Notes: generated by a model from the letters alone, not told the origin. A stretch of 64,000 nt of DNA from Vombatus ursinus (GCF_900497805.2 NW_020954610.1:23083665-23147664); one strand, 5' to 3'. Counted from the stretch's first letter, positions 36,045 through 46,862 are shown. Made by a program: numbers and translations.

Positions 36045-37005
36045 ACCAGTTGGTACTTTAGTAACACATCGAACACTTACTATGTCTGAAAACAGAACAT
36101 GTTGTCTAAGTTTATCATGAGTTCCTCCTTACTGTAAGTCTTCAAGAAAAATCATAGTGATTTCTCATTATTATGCTGCAGAGGGGGTTCTTGTTTAGAG
36201 TAAGATAGCTTTTAGGTTCCCGTCTCACTGACATTCTATGATTCATTGATATGACATATTATATTTTTAGATACCTTTAATGTGTAGGGAGATTGAAGTT
36301 TTTGGTATTGAGTCTGGGTGATGAATACTACTAGTTTCCCATGGCAGAAGATAACAAGGAGAAGGCAGCCTTCATTTTCCAGGCAAGGACTTAGAAATTT
36401 GAGGTCATGCATTAAGGCATCTTTGTCACCCCATCCCAGTGGCTTATGGAAAAGATGACAGGAGATATGAACTTCCTGGAAATACCATTTATAGATAACC
36501 TCACTGTCTTTGGAAAGACCTTGCAATAACATGAGGAAATATGTGTTAGCTATGTTGAAATGAATATTTCAATTGACAAGTGCCAGTTTTTCAGAACCCT
36601 TTTTCACTATGAAATGAGTGTCTCAACAGGAGATAAGAAATGTTCCAGAAAAAATAGAAGCCCTTATAAGTTGGTCACATCCAAAGAATCTCTTCCTGAT
36701 TAGTCTAATAGTTTTCAAAAAATTATTTATACCCATTATTACCAGTTAACAAACTCCAAACAGGCTATGGTTATGTCTTTCCTTTTGGATTCTCTTGAGA
36801 ACAAATAAATCTATTATAGATCACTATCAACCTTGTATTTCTGACACTTACATGTACCTAAGATGCTCTTTGGCTTAACTGCACATGAATTTGAGTTAGA
36901 ATAAATGTAGGCTAAGGAGGCAAGATCAGTGTTCTTAACTACCTAGACTCAATTATTCTCTCTATAATACATATTCTGTCAGAAGCAAAGCCAGTGAAAT
37001 CTGGC
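36045..37005. other. Unassigned stretch, no gene seen
   Basis: The 98-codon minus frame at 36236-36532 has no motif I recognise and no visible splice context. I treat it as chance. Confidence 0.4.
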
Positions 37006-37009
37006 CTCC

Positions 37010-37135
37010 CTACAAATGCAATTAGATTGTAAGCTTCTTGAGGGCAAGTCCAATGTTCTGTAGTAAATGATATACTTTACAACCTCCAGCAAGGTGCCTT
37101 GCTTAACATTAGTAGCTCAACAAATACTAATTCAC
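37010..37135 (+). mobile_element. L2 LINE 3' end
   Basis: GTAAGCTTCTTGAGGGCAAG and a terminal AGCTCAACAAATACTAATTC. Confidence 0.65.
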
Positions 37136-37294
37136 AGATTTAGTTGACTTGAGTTTTTCTTGCCAACTTCACAAACTAGAAAACTAGGCTCTATATTTCC
37201 TGAATATGTATTAAGCATTGTATATGGAACAAACCAAATGTACGTTACCATCTAAACATTCAAATGTAACATGTGCCTTTGTGAGTCAAGTGTT

Positions 37295-37430
37295 ATTATT
37301 ATAATTATTTTTGAGAAGAGGAAATTAAGAATGATAAAAGTTAAAGACCTTGCTCATGGTCACATGAGCAATAAGTGTTTAAGGCAAAATTAAAACAGAT
37401 CTTCTTGGCTCTAGGTCCAATACTCTCCCC
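37295..37430 (-). mobile_element. MIR core-SINE fragment
   Basis: AGACCTTGCTCATGGTCACA and GATCTTCTTGGCTCTAGGTC fit reverse MIR. Degraded. Confidence 0.55.
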
Positions 37431-37484
37431 CTTATCTTCCTAAATAAGTTTGACTTCTCTAATATCTTTGGATTTAATTCTAAA

Positions 37485-37640
37485 AATGTTAGCTATGACA
37501 ATAAAGCAAAAGAACAAATACAAAGTTATGAAAATTGGCAAAGGGGAAAAATTTAATCTATTTCCAGATGATATGAGATAATATTTAGAAAATCCCTGAG
37601 AATCATCAAAGAAATTAAATGAGATGGATAGTAAAGGTAA
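37485..37640 (+). mobile_element. Old L1 ORF2 fragment (RT catalytic region)
   Basis: Broken translation gives IGKGEKFNLFPDDMR, aligning with the L1 IGKEETKLSLFADDM box. The catalytic FADD reads FPDD here. Confidence 0.6.
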
Positions 37641-39516
37641 AAATATAATATCTATATTTGTATCTGTAACTGTATTTCTATCTATCTCTCTATCTAGTTC
37701 CAGTCCTACTATCAGATGACTGGATTGACTACTGAAATCTTAATATACTTTTTTCTTATTAAAATATTTATTTTTAACATTCTTTTCTTTAAAATTTTGA
37801 GTTCCAAATTCTCTCACTCCCTTCCATGCCTCCCCCACTCACTGAGAAGGCAAGTGAAAGATATTAAGTATACATGTGAAATCATGCAAAACATATTTCT
37901 ATCTTAGTCATATCACAAAAAGAAAGAAAGAAAATTGTATATCAGTTTACACTCAGAGTCCATCAGTTCTCTCTCTGGAGGTGGAAAACATTTTTCTTTT
38001 CATCATAAGTTCGTTGGAATTATCTTGAATCATTATATTGATCAGAGTAGCCAAGTCTTTCACAGCTGACAATCATTGCAACAATGCTTTTACTATGCAC
38101 AGTGCTTTCTTGACTCTTTTCTCTTCTTTTTGCATCCGTTCATATAGGTCTTACCATGTTTTCTCGTTTGTTTTATCTTTTTTTCTTCTGAAACCATCTG
38201 CTTGTCATTTCTTAAAGTTCAGTAGTATTCCATAAAAATCACATGCCACAGTTTATTCAGCTATTCACCAACTGATGAGTGTCCCCTCAATTTCCAATTC
38301 CTTGCCACCACAAAAAAGAGCTGCTATAAATATTTTTGTACAAATACATTCTTTTCCTTTTTCTTTGATACTTTTGGGGTACACACCTAGTAGTGATATT
38401 GATGGGTCAAAGGACATGATGCACAATTTTACAGCCCAATTTGCAACTCAATCAACAGTTTATTGATATACTCATTTTCCTTCACCATTTTCTTCAATAT
38501 GTTCATGCCTCTGCCAAACCATTTATGCTTTTTTCATATTTTTCTTATATCATTCTCACTTCTTTTCCAATTTTTCTTCCACCACTCTTATCTGTTTTTT
38601 TTTCCCCAAGCTCTTCCAGAAAACGTAGTTGGGCTTAGGTGCAATTAGCATTTTTCTTTCAATCTTTGAATTTATCTGTTTTCACATTGTTTTCTTCTTC
38701 TTTTTTAATTGATTTATTTTTAGTTTTCAACATTCACTTCCACAAGACTTTGAGTTCCAAATTTTCTCCCCATCTCCTCCCTCCCCCCACCCAAAGATGG
38801 CATGCGTTCTGAATATCCCTAATCTCTCCTCCCTTCTAACTCTCCCCCCCTTCTCTTATCCCCTTCCCCTTCAATTTTCCTGTAGGGCAGGATAGATTTC
38901 TATACCCCATTTCCTCTATATCTTATTTCCCAGTTGTATGTGATAACAATTTTTTTAACTTTTGTTTTTATAATTTTGGGTTCCAAATTTTCTCCCTTCA
39001 CCAAACCTCATTGAGAAGGCAAGCAACTTGATACAGGTTATACATGTGTAGTCATGCAAAACACTTCCATAGTAGTCCTGTTGTGAAACTAAGTATCTTT
39101 CCCTTCTTCCTATCCCACCCCTCATTTATTCTCTTCTCTCTTTTCACCCTGTCCCTCCTTAGAAGTGTTTGCTTCTGATTACCCCCTCCCCCAATATGCC
39201 CTCCCCTCTATCATCCTCCTGCTCTCTTGTTCCCTCTTCCCCTCATTTTCTGTAGGTTAAGATAGATTTCCATATCCAGTTGAGTGTGTATGTTATTCTC
39301 TCCTTAAGCCAAATCCAATGAAAATAAGATTCACCCATTTCATCTCACCTTATCCTATTTCCCCTCCACTGTAAAAGCCTTTTCTTGTCTGATTTATGTG
39401 AGATAATTTACATTATACCTCTCCCTTTCTCTTTCTCCCAGTATAATCCTCTCTCATCCCTTAATTTTATTCTCCAGATAGCACCCCTTCATCTTCACCT
39501 CACCCTGTGCTCTCTA

Positions 39517-39580
39517 TGTATCTATCTGTCTGTCTGTCTGTCTATCTGTCCGTCTATATGTCTATTTATCTATATACATA
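39517..39580. repeat. (TATC/TGTC)n microsatellite in HAL1 B
   Basis: Counterpart of the tract at 5541-5583 in the other HAL1. Confidence 0.9.
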
Positions 39581-39715
39581 CATATAATTTTTTTCCCTCC
39601 GACTATTCTAATACTGACAAAGGTCTCATGAGTTACAAACATCACCTTTCCATGCAGAATGTAAACAGTTCAACCTTCATAAGTCTCTTATGATTTCTCT
39701 TTACTGTTTACCTCT

Positions 39716-40552
39716 TCATGTTTCTCTTGAGTCTTGTATCTGAAAGCCAAATTTTCTATTCAGCTCTGGTCCTTTCTTCAAGAATGTGTGAAATTCCTCT
39801 ATTTCACTGAATGTCCATTTTTTCCCCAGCTCATTTTTGCTGAATAGATGATTCTTGGTTGTAATTTTATCTCCTCTGCCCTCTGGATTATTATATTCCA
39901 AACCCTGTGGTCCCTTAATGTGGAAGCTGCTAAATCTTGTGTTATCCTGATAGTGTTTCCACAATACTTGAATTATTTCTTTCGACTGTTTGTAATATTT
40001 TCTCCTTGACCTGGGAATTCTAAAATTTGGCTACAATATTTCTAGGAGTTTCCCTTTGGGGATCTCTTTCAGGAGGGGATGGGTAGATTCTTTCCATTTT
40101 TATTTTGCCTTCTGGTTCTAAAATATCAGGGCAGTTTTCCTTGATAATTTTTTGAAAGATGATGTCTGGCTCTTTTTTTGATCATGGCTTTCAAATAGTC
40201 CAATAATTTTAAATGATCTTTCCTGTATCTATTTTCCAGGTCAGTTGTTTTTCCAATGAGATATTTCACATTGTTTTCTATTTTTTCGTTCTTTTCAATT
40301 TGTTTTACAGTGTCTTGATTTCTCATAAAGTCACTAGCTTCCAACTGCTCCATTCTCATTTTTAAGGATGTATTTTCTTCTGTAAACTTTTGGACTTCCT
40401 TCTCCATTTGGCCAATTTTGCTTTTGAAGGCATTCTTCTCTTCATTGGCTTTTCGGACCTCTTTTGCCATTTGAGTTAGGCTATTTTTTAAGGTGTTATT
40501 TTCTTCAGTATTTTTTTGGGTCTCCTTTACCAAGCTGCTGACTTGTTTTTAA
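39716..40552 (-). pseudogene. HAL1 B ORF1, coiled-coil and C-terminal part
   Basis: Two frames on the minus strand. 40533-40126 is a lysine/glutamate heptad-rich coiled coil (MVKETQKNTEENNTLKNSLT, MEQLEASDFMRNQDT, then NVKYLIGKTTDLENR) that trimerises ORF1p. 39964-39716 holds the C-terminal domain end (SEIEEFHTFLKKGPELNRKF, ending QDSRET). Between them the RNA-recognition fold is out of frame. The combined length with the N-terminal part is about 350 codons, close to the normal ORF1p size. Residues SSLVKETQ align with NSLEKEGQ of L1 C, showing only about eight codons are missing at the insertion point. Confidence 0.82.
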
Positions 40553-41507
40553 TGAATTAGAACTAATAGGAGGAATGACCAGAAAGAGGAAACAATACAC
40601 AACAGAAGAAAAAAAATAGCAAATAGTGTGCTTCGATCTGCATACATACTCCATAATTCTTTCTTTGGATGTGGACAGCATTTTCCATCATGAGGCTTTT
40701 GAAGATGTCTTAGATCCTTGTATTGCTGAGAGGGGTTAAGTCTATCAAAGTCAGTCATCACTCAATGTGACTGTTACTTTGTACAATGTTTTCCTGGTTC
40801 TGCTCACTTCACTCAGCATCAAACCATACAAGTCTTTCCAGGTTTATCTGAAGTCTGCCTGTTAATCATTTCTTATAGCCCAATTGTATTCCTTTACATT
40901 CATATATCACATTCACAATTATGATTACTATCTGTGTCTTTCTCTCTATCCTTTCCCCCCATTTATGCTTTTCATTCTCTTTTCTCCTTTTCCCTCCTCA
41001 CTAAGGTTTTACTTTTGGCCACCACCTCCTCAGTCTCACCTCCCTACTATTATCCCCTTCCCTTTTCCCTTTTCCCTCTTACTGTCTATAGGGCATGTTA
41101 GATTTCTATACCTAACTGATTATGTTATTCTCTTCTTGAGTCAAATCTGATGAGAGTAAGGTTCAAACAATGCTCATCTCCCTCTCTTCTTTCCATCTAC
41201 TGTAATAGGTTTTTGGGCCTTTTCCTGTGATGTAATTTATCCTCGTCTGTTTCCTCATTTCCTTTTCTCTCAGTACATTTTCTTAGTTAGATCAGATTAA
41301 TTCACTTACTTGGATCCATTTAACCCACTTGATTAGAATTTTTTCATCATTACATCAAAGTCAATTTGTACCCACTCCCTTTATGTATACCCCTTTAACA
41401 TGGTGTAATAACAGTACAGTTCTCAAGAGTTACAAGTGTCATCTTTCCTTGTAGGGATGTAAACAGTTATTAATAACATATTTTATCTTTCTGTCCCATT
41501 TACCTTT

Positions 41508-42573
41508 TTATATCTCTCTTGAGTCTTGCATTTTAAGATCAATTTTTCTGTTGAACTCTGGTCTTTTTATCAGAAAAGTATGGAAGTCCCCTATTTTGTT
41601 GAATATCCATCTCCTCCCCTGTAAGATCATGCTCATTTTCACTGGGTAATTGATCCTTGGTTGTAATCCAAGTTCCTTTGCCTTATGGAATATCATATTC
41701 CACCCCCTATGGTATTTTAATGTAGAAGCTGCAAGGTCCTGTATAATCCTGACTGTGGTTCCATCATATTTAAATTGTTTCTTTCTGACTGCTTGCAGTA
41801 TTTTCTCTTTGACCTGGTAATTTTGGAATTTGGCTACTATATTCCATGGTGTTTTCAATTTGGGATCTCTTTCAGGAGGTGATTGGTGGATTCTTTCTAT
41901 GGATATTTTATCCTCTGGTTCTAGGACCTCAGGGCAGTTTTCCTTGATGATTTCCTGAAAGGTACTGTTCAGGCTCTTTTTCACCATGATTTTTAGGTAG
42001 ATCAATAATTTTTAAATTGTCTCTCCAGGATCAATTTTCCAGGTTAGTTGTTTTACCAATGAGATATTTCATATTTTCATCTATTTTTTAATTCTTTTTG
42101 TTTTTGTTTGACTGATTCTTGCTCTCTCATAGAGTCATTAGCTACCATTTGCTCAATTCTAATTCTTAACACATTATTTTCTTCTATTAGGTGTTGTACC
42201 TCCTTCCCATTTGGCCAATTGTATTGTTTAGGGACTTGTTTTCTTCAGTGTACTTTTTTTTTTCCAGTTGGCCAATTGTATTTTTTAAGGACTTGCTTTC
42301 TACAGTTAATTTTTGTCCTTCCTTTTCCAAGCTATTGACTCTCTCTTGCATACTTCTCATTTCTTTTACCATTTTTTCTTCTACCTCTCTCATTTGACTT
42401 TTAACATCCTTCTTGAGCTCCTCTAAGAAGACTTTTTGGGCTTCAGATCAGTTCATATTCCCTTTTGAGGTTCCAGATGTAGGTTTGTTGACAATGTTGT
42501 CCTCTTCAGAATTTCTGCCTTGATCTTCACTCTTCCAATAATTAGAATTTATTGTACGTTTCCTTTGGCTCAT
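41508..42573 (-). pseudogene. L1 C ORF1 (nucleic-acid chaperone), broken
   Basis: Begins ATG at 42573: MSQRKRTINSNYWKSEDQGR. A stop sits at about codon 42 (GNMN, stop, SEAQ), and at least one frameshift lies near 42190. The middle is a heptad coiled coil (42393-42187, KEMRSMQERVNSLEKEGQKL). The last 165 codons (42005-41508) are open and carry the full RNA-recognition and C-terminal fold: ISIERIHQSPPERDPKLKTP, NIVAKFQNYQVKEKILQAVR, FKYDGTTVRIIQDLAASTLK, LGLQPRINYPVKMS and RRWIFNKIGDFHTFLIKRPE. These match human L1 ORF1p blocks (ERVHR, REKILKAAR, IRISQDLSAETL, LQPRILYPAKLS). ORF1p binds element RNA and is required for retrotransposition. This copy is inactive but comparatively young. Confidence 0.9.
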
Positions 42574-43316
42574 GGTGTTTGCTTATTTCCTGGCCTTTAA
42601 AGATATTGGGCTCTCCTTCTGGGTAGCAGAGAGCACTGACCCAAGCTTCTTGTATTGGGAGCCTAGGGCCTGGTTGATGGCTTTGTGTGCTGGGGCCTTC
42701 AATGTTGACAGTTGGAGGCTGTAGGGTTCTGGCAGCTTACCTGGTGTTGGGCTGTAATCAGCAACACTGGAACTCTAGGGGTAGGATTGGGTAATGTGGC
42801 TCCTGGAGATTTCCTGCTTACCCAGGCCCTTCCTTCCTTTTGCTTTCTTCAGCTCCTTTTAGATGGATATTGTAAGGGTATTTATCTGCCTGGGGCCCCT
42901 TGGAGTGCTGCTTCCCTTCGTTTTGCTGAGACACTGGGAGAGCCAGTTGCTGTAGAATGCTGAAGCACTTGGTGTTTTTCTGAGCTGGTTTCCACCAGTT
43001 CCCCCACCTCAGTGAAGCACTCAGGGTCCAGGTGTTGTTTGCCTGCTCCAACACCTGGGCTTCAGGATCTCCTCCTGGTATGCTGAGGTGGGGCTTTCTA
43101 CTAACTTGCTGGGATGCCCCCCATTCTGTACTGCTCCCCTTCCCCAGGGTAAGAGGGGCCTTTCCCATTAATCCCTGAAGTTACCTGGGCTACTGGACTG
43201 CTGCACCACATCTTTCTTCTGGTTCAGCTGTTCCAGGATTTTTCCTGGGGTGACATTTTCTGGACTTTCAGGGGTTAATAAGGGAGGGTAAAAGAGACTC
43301 ACCTCTTACTCCATCA
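42574..43316 (-). promoter_or_regulatory. L1 C 5' UTR (expected internal promoter)
   Basis: GC-richer than the flanks. It runs from the element's 5' end to the ORF1 ATG. L1 5' UTRs carry the RNA polymerase II promoter of the element; that role is known for the family, not shown here. Confidence 0.6.
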
Positions 43317-43530
43317 TTTTGGCCTCTTCTACTTCTCTAACTTGTTTCTCAAAATACTTTTTGTTCTCTTCCATGGCCTGGGACCAATTCATATTTTTCT
43401 TGGAGGCTTTGGTGTTAGGAGCTTTGACTGTGTTGTCTTCTTCTGGTTTTATGTTTTGGTCTTCTTTGTTACCAAAGACAGATTCTATGGTCTGATTCTT
43501 TTTGCACTGCTTTCTCATGATCCCAGCCAA
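43316..43530 (-). pseudogene. HAL1 B ORF1, N-terminal part
   Basis: Minus-strand frame starting MRKQCKKNQTIESVFGNKED, a lysine-rich N-terminus of an L1/HAL1 ORF1 protein, the RNA-binding trimeric chaperone that coats element RNA. It continues with SKKNMNWSQAMEENKK and REVEEA, the start of the coiled coil, and stops where L1 C was inserted (about 43316). The matching C-terminal part is at 39716-40552. Upstream MAG codons are in frame, but MRKQ matches the start seen in the related copy near 44.4 kb, so I prefer the inner ATG. Decayed L1-type sequence; not a host gene. Confidence 0.78.
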
Positions 43531-44327
43531 TTACTTGAGTTATAAACTCTTTGTTAAGGTAGGAGTCTGCTTCCAGTGTGGAGAAGGTACTGTCCCAAGC
43601 TTCAGGGGTTTTGTGCAGCTGTTTTCAGAAATACTTTTCGGGGCCTGAAAATTTTCAGCTCTTCCAAGATGGTACAATCAAAGGTGAGGTGTCTACTCCT
43701 TTCCTGGACTGTGCTCTGGTCTATGAGTGATCACAAGCAATCTTTTCTGTCTTGGAACTGTGAGAATTCTCTCTCCACAGCCACTACAAGCTCCACCATG
43801 CCAGCCAGCATTCCTCCTCACCCCAGGACAGCCACCCAGAACTATGACCCAAGCATGGGCAAAGCAAGAGAATCCTTTCTTAACACCAGCAAAGAGATCC
43901 CTGCAATTCCCCTCTGATCAGCCACTCAATTTCCCCTCAGTCTGTGGGCTGGAAGCTTTGGAAGCAGCTACCAGCCCAGGGCCAAGCTCAGGGAATGGGG
44001 CTGGGACCCCACACTTCTCTCTCACTGCAAACAGAAACTTTTCCTACTGACCTTCTAAGTTGTCTGGCATTCAAGGGTTGAGAAGTCTGGAAACCACCAC
44101 AGCTGCCTGTGATTCAGTCGTCTGAATCCTGCTCCAGCCCTGCCCACTCATGCTGACCTGCATTCCTCTCCTCACCTGCATGATGTACCTTTCTGTTCAA
44201 CCATCCAGGTTGTCTTTGGTTCTGCTGCTTTAGAATTTGTTTAGAGACATTTTTTATAGGTATTTGGAGGGGTTTCAGGGAAGCTCAAGCAAGTCACTGC
44301 TTTTACTCTGACATCTTGACTCTGCCC
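43531..44327 (-). promoter_or_regulatory. HAL1 B 5' UTR (expected internal promoter)
   Basis: About 800 bp of raised GC from AGTCAAGATGTCAGAG to the ORF1 start. It contains two overlapping plus-strand frames (43576-43917, 43727-44050) that are non-coding shadows. Confidence 0.6.
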
Positions 44328-44429
44328 TGTTTTCTTCTTCTGAGTGTATGTCTTGGTGTTTCTTGACACCATGATACCTTTTTTATGGCCAAGTTCTTTT
44401 TGCATTGTTTTCTCACTTTTCCAGCCTAT

Positions 44430-45112
44430 TTCTTGAGTACACTTTAGGATAAAGTTGGCCTCTGCTCACCAGATATAGGAAAGGCAATTTCCCAAGCTTT
44501 AGGCTTTTTCATGCTGTTGTTTTCAAAGCTAGTTCTGGGGGTTTGCAAGTTTTTTGGTGCTTCCACGGTGGTGTCATCTAGGGAGAGGTGTGGTCACTGT
44601 TCTCCTGGTTTGTGCTCTTGCCTTTACCCAAAAAGGACCCTTGGTCTCCTGTACCTGCAAGTGATAGCACTCCTCTTGATCCTGAAATTGTGACCAAATC
44701 CCCTGTTCCCTTTTGACCAACCACAACTAACTGTATATGTGCAATAAAATTGCCAATCAGTGTCACTATACCCACTGCCAGCAAAGATTCCACTGTAATT
44801 ATTTTCTGACCAGTTGTCTAAGCCCCCTCACCATTTCTGGACTTTCAAAACTGCTGCTGTTGTATTCACCTCCAATGCCCACATCTGGTGCTGTACCTGG
44901 CTGTGTTCTTGGTTGGCTCTGGTGTGACAGTGCTGTCCTGCCAGGCTCCCAAGTTGTCTTATGCTGAAAAAAAGTCTTACTCTGACATTTTGTAGGTACT
45001 GTCACTCCAAAATTTGATTTGAGGCATTATTTTAAAGTTGTTTGGAGGGGAATGTTGGGAGAGTACAGTTGTGTTGCTGCCCATACTCCATCATCTTGGA
45101 TGCCTCAAAATG
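44430..45112 (-). promoter_or_regulatory. L1 A 5' UTR (expected internal promoter)
   Basis: The third 5' UTR in this nest. It starts with CATCCAAGATGATGGAG and reaches the ORF1 region near 44425, where the expected ATG now reads GTG. It diverges from the other two, so it is likely from an older subfamily. Confidence 0.6.
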
Positions 45113-45114
45113 GA

Positions 45115-45780
45115 TTTCCCTAAATTCATGCTTTGACATGACTCTTTTAAAATACATCAAACCAATTTAAAGCACAAAAAGTAAAATAAAGCCTTGTGTT
45201 TTTTAAACTACTATTGTCAGAAGTATGTGATTATTTTTAAAATTAGGATGCAAATCTAAGAAAATGGCTGTGCTGAAGTCTTGCCAAATAGAATGTTCCA
45301 AATAATTGGTCAGTGTTATATTTAATATGAGAATAATTTTAATGGTCTAGAACATATTTCTGACAGAAAATGATAAGATTATTATAGGTTCCAGGTGTTC
45401 TTTCATATTATTAGTGACATTCTTAATATTATTAAAACATTTATGCTTATTTCTTGATTAATGACAATATGATTTGAAAATTTTCTGACTTTGTTTATGG
45501 TATCATTCCCAAATCTTATTTGTGTGATGTTATAAATAAATATGCCTCTACATACATATCACATAGTACCCGGGAACCTATATACAAGTACACATTTATG
45601 CATACATATAAGGATGTGCCCACCTAAATCTGTCCATGGAGAAGCAGAGGATTCCCTTAACTCACAAGAAATTTCCTATACCACTGAAGTTACAGGTACA
45701 GACCAGTGTGTGTGTGTGTGTAACTTTCATATCTTCTCTCCTCATCTCTCAAGAGAATCCTTTCTCTCTTTCTGGCTCTG
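45115..45780. other. Unassigned stretch with a short (GT)n
   Basis: No family recognised. A (GT)n run is at 45706-45722. No coding signal. Confidence 0.4.
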
Positions 45781-45784
45781 GAGT

Positions 45785-45925
45785 CAGTTAATGTAAATTT
45801 AAATGCCAACTGCTACCGTTTGTATCTATGTGACCTTGGGCAAGCCATTTAACTTCATCTGTAATATAGGGGGTTGTACAATTTGAACACTGAGGTCCAA
45901 TACAGCTTGAGGTTTATGATCCTAT
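45785..45925 (+). mobile_element. MIR core-SINE
   Basis: TATGTGACCTTGGGCAAGCC and TTTAACTTCATCTGTAATAT are forward MIR landmarks. Confidence 0.75.
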
Positions 45926-46394
45926 GATCAGCTCTTTCCTCCACTGGTTACTAAGCCAATACCAGGTTGCCTTTTTCTATTTCTCTTAAAACTCCCACCA
46001 TTTCTCTAAGTCAGTTGAGAAAAGTAAAAGCAACAGAGAAAAGTTTGGTCTTCATTAATTTGTGTTGCTAAAGAACAAGAAAAAAATAAAAATAAAATAA
46101 TAACAGTGAAATCAAAAGAGAGAAAAAAAAACTTACTGTCTAAATCAATTTTAAAACATGCTTTAGATGCCTCATTATCAGATGTGTTAATATAAGTAGA
46201 AATTACTGTTAATGTGTGCAAGTCTCAAGTTGATCCACACTCCAATCCTTTATTGCAAAAGGAGTCTGGAGATATCATTATTATTTGGTTAAATGTCAAA
46301 AATTAAAACTATTTTTTACCTTTTTAGAAGTGAAGGTGAAGGTGCCAAAAAGCAAAACAATGTAAGAAGTATGGAATAGAGGGGAGGATGGGGG

Positions 46395-46500
46395 AGTACT
46401 GAAATTGAAGTTAAAGAGGGTGGGTTCCAGTCCTGGCTCATTTGGCAAGTCACAACCTCTGTGGGTTTCGCTTTCCTCATCTGTAAAATTGAGAGAGTAG
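46395..46500 (+). mobile_element. MIR core-SINE fragment
   Basis: GGGTTCCAGTCCTGGCTCAT and CTTTCCTCATCTGTAAAATT. It abuts the hAT relic on its right. Confidence 0.65.
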
Positions 46501-46510
46501 TACTAAAAAC

Positions 46511-46668
46511 TTGGGTGTGGCCTTTTGACTGAGTCCAAGTTTTACAGAACAAATTCTTTTGTTAAGGGAATTTGCTCTGTGAAGTTTGGATTCAGTCAAA
46601 AGGCTGTATGTACCTGAGGACCTAGAGAGCCAAATGTAGCCTTGAGGCCAGAGATTCCCCACCCCTGG
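46511..46668. mobile_element. hAT-like DNA transposon relic with long hairpin
   Basis: Arms at about 46520-46557 and 46567-46604 are near-perfect inverted repeats: CCTTTTGACTGAGTCCAAGT on the left, and the reverse complement of TTTGGATTCAGTCAAAAGG on the right. Further right, CCAGAGATTCCCCACCCCTG at 46649-46668 is a typical hAT terminus. The opposite terminus is missing. The folded RNA or DNA would be a roughly 38-bp stem with a short loop. Confidence 0.6.
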
Positions 46669-46790
46669 ATGATGAACTCTAAAGCTATCTTACAGTTCTT
46701 AATCTATCATAAATTTATAAATTCCAGATAGAGGAGAGTTACAATAAAGGCTATGGAATTAAACTCTGGCTACCCTGTAAGGTGTTAACA

Positions 46791-46839
<49 letters not shown>

Positions 46840-46862
46840 GTCTGTCTGTCTTTCTATCTATC
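46791..46862. repeat. (TATC)n(TGTC)n microsatellite
   Basis: About twelve TCTA units, then TGTCTGTCTG and TTTCTATC. Confidence 0.96.

Larger units (their letters stand above)
40553..43316 (-). mobile_element. L1 'C', innermost element of the nest
   Basis: Its 5' end (ATGATGGAGTAAGAGGTGAG) is near 43316 on the minus strand and interrupts HAL1 B ORF1. Order: 5' UTR of about 740 bp, ORF1 from 42573 to 41508, the inter-ORF region to about 40930, then a jump to the last ORF2 codons and 3' UTR (about 40900-40553). The usual final 170 bp with the G-rich block is absent: the copy passes from TATTAGTTCTAATT straight to ATTAAAAA, so it ended at an early polyadenylation point or was later deleted. No clear target-site duplication was found. 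Almost all of ORF2 is missing. Confidence 0.8.
38702..44327 (-). mobile_element. HAL1 'B', inserted in L1 A and itself interrupted
   Basis: Flanked by TGTTTTCTTCTTCT at 38688-38701 and 44328-44341, a 14-bp target-site duplication within L1 A ORF1. On the minus strand: a 5' UTR from 44327 with GGGCAGAGTCAAGATG, ORF1 from 43530 to about 43316, then the inserted L1 C, then the rest of ORF1 from 40552 to 39716, a long 3' UTR and an A-rich end at 38702. There is no ORF2 between the ORF1 stop and the tail, the defining layout of HAL1. The 3' UTR has the same order of blocks as the copy at 4.7-5.7 kb. It has a full-length 5' end, which is rare. Confidence 0.83.
37745..45112 (-). mobile_element. L1 'A', outer element of a three-level nest
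   Basis: Two separated parts belong to one minus-strand L1. The right part, 44328-45112, is the 5' UTR (start TCCAAGATGATGGAG at 45.1 kb) plus the first ORF1 codons. The left part, 37745-38701, starts on the minus strand with ORF1 codons (EEENNVKT, then FLEEL near 38.6 kb), jumps by internal deletion to the ORF2 C-terminus and ends in the 3' UTR and A-tail at 37745. ORF1 homology resumes exactly where it left off once 38702-44327 is removed, and that inner segment is bounded by a 14-bp duplication. The element is dead: ORF2 is mostly missing and ORF1 is broken. Confidence 0.82.

Noticed and set aside
36236-36532. 98-codon minus-strand frame
   Set aside because: No recognisable motif or exon structure; a frame this long is expected by chance in 64 kb read six ways.
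43576-44050. Overlapping plus-strand frames of 113 and 107 codons
   Set aside because: They lie antisense within the 5' UTR of HAL1 B and owe their length to its higher GC content.
42602-45112. Possible CpG island or host promoter from raised GC content
   Set aside because: The GC rise coincides exactly with the three L1/HAL1 5' UTRs, which explains it.
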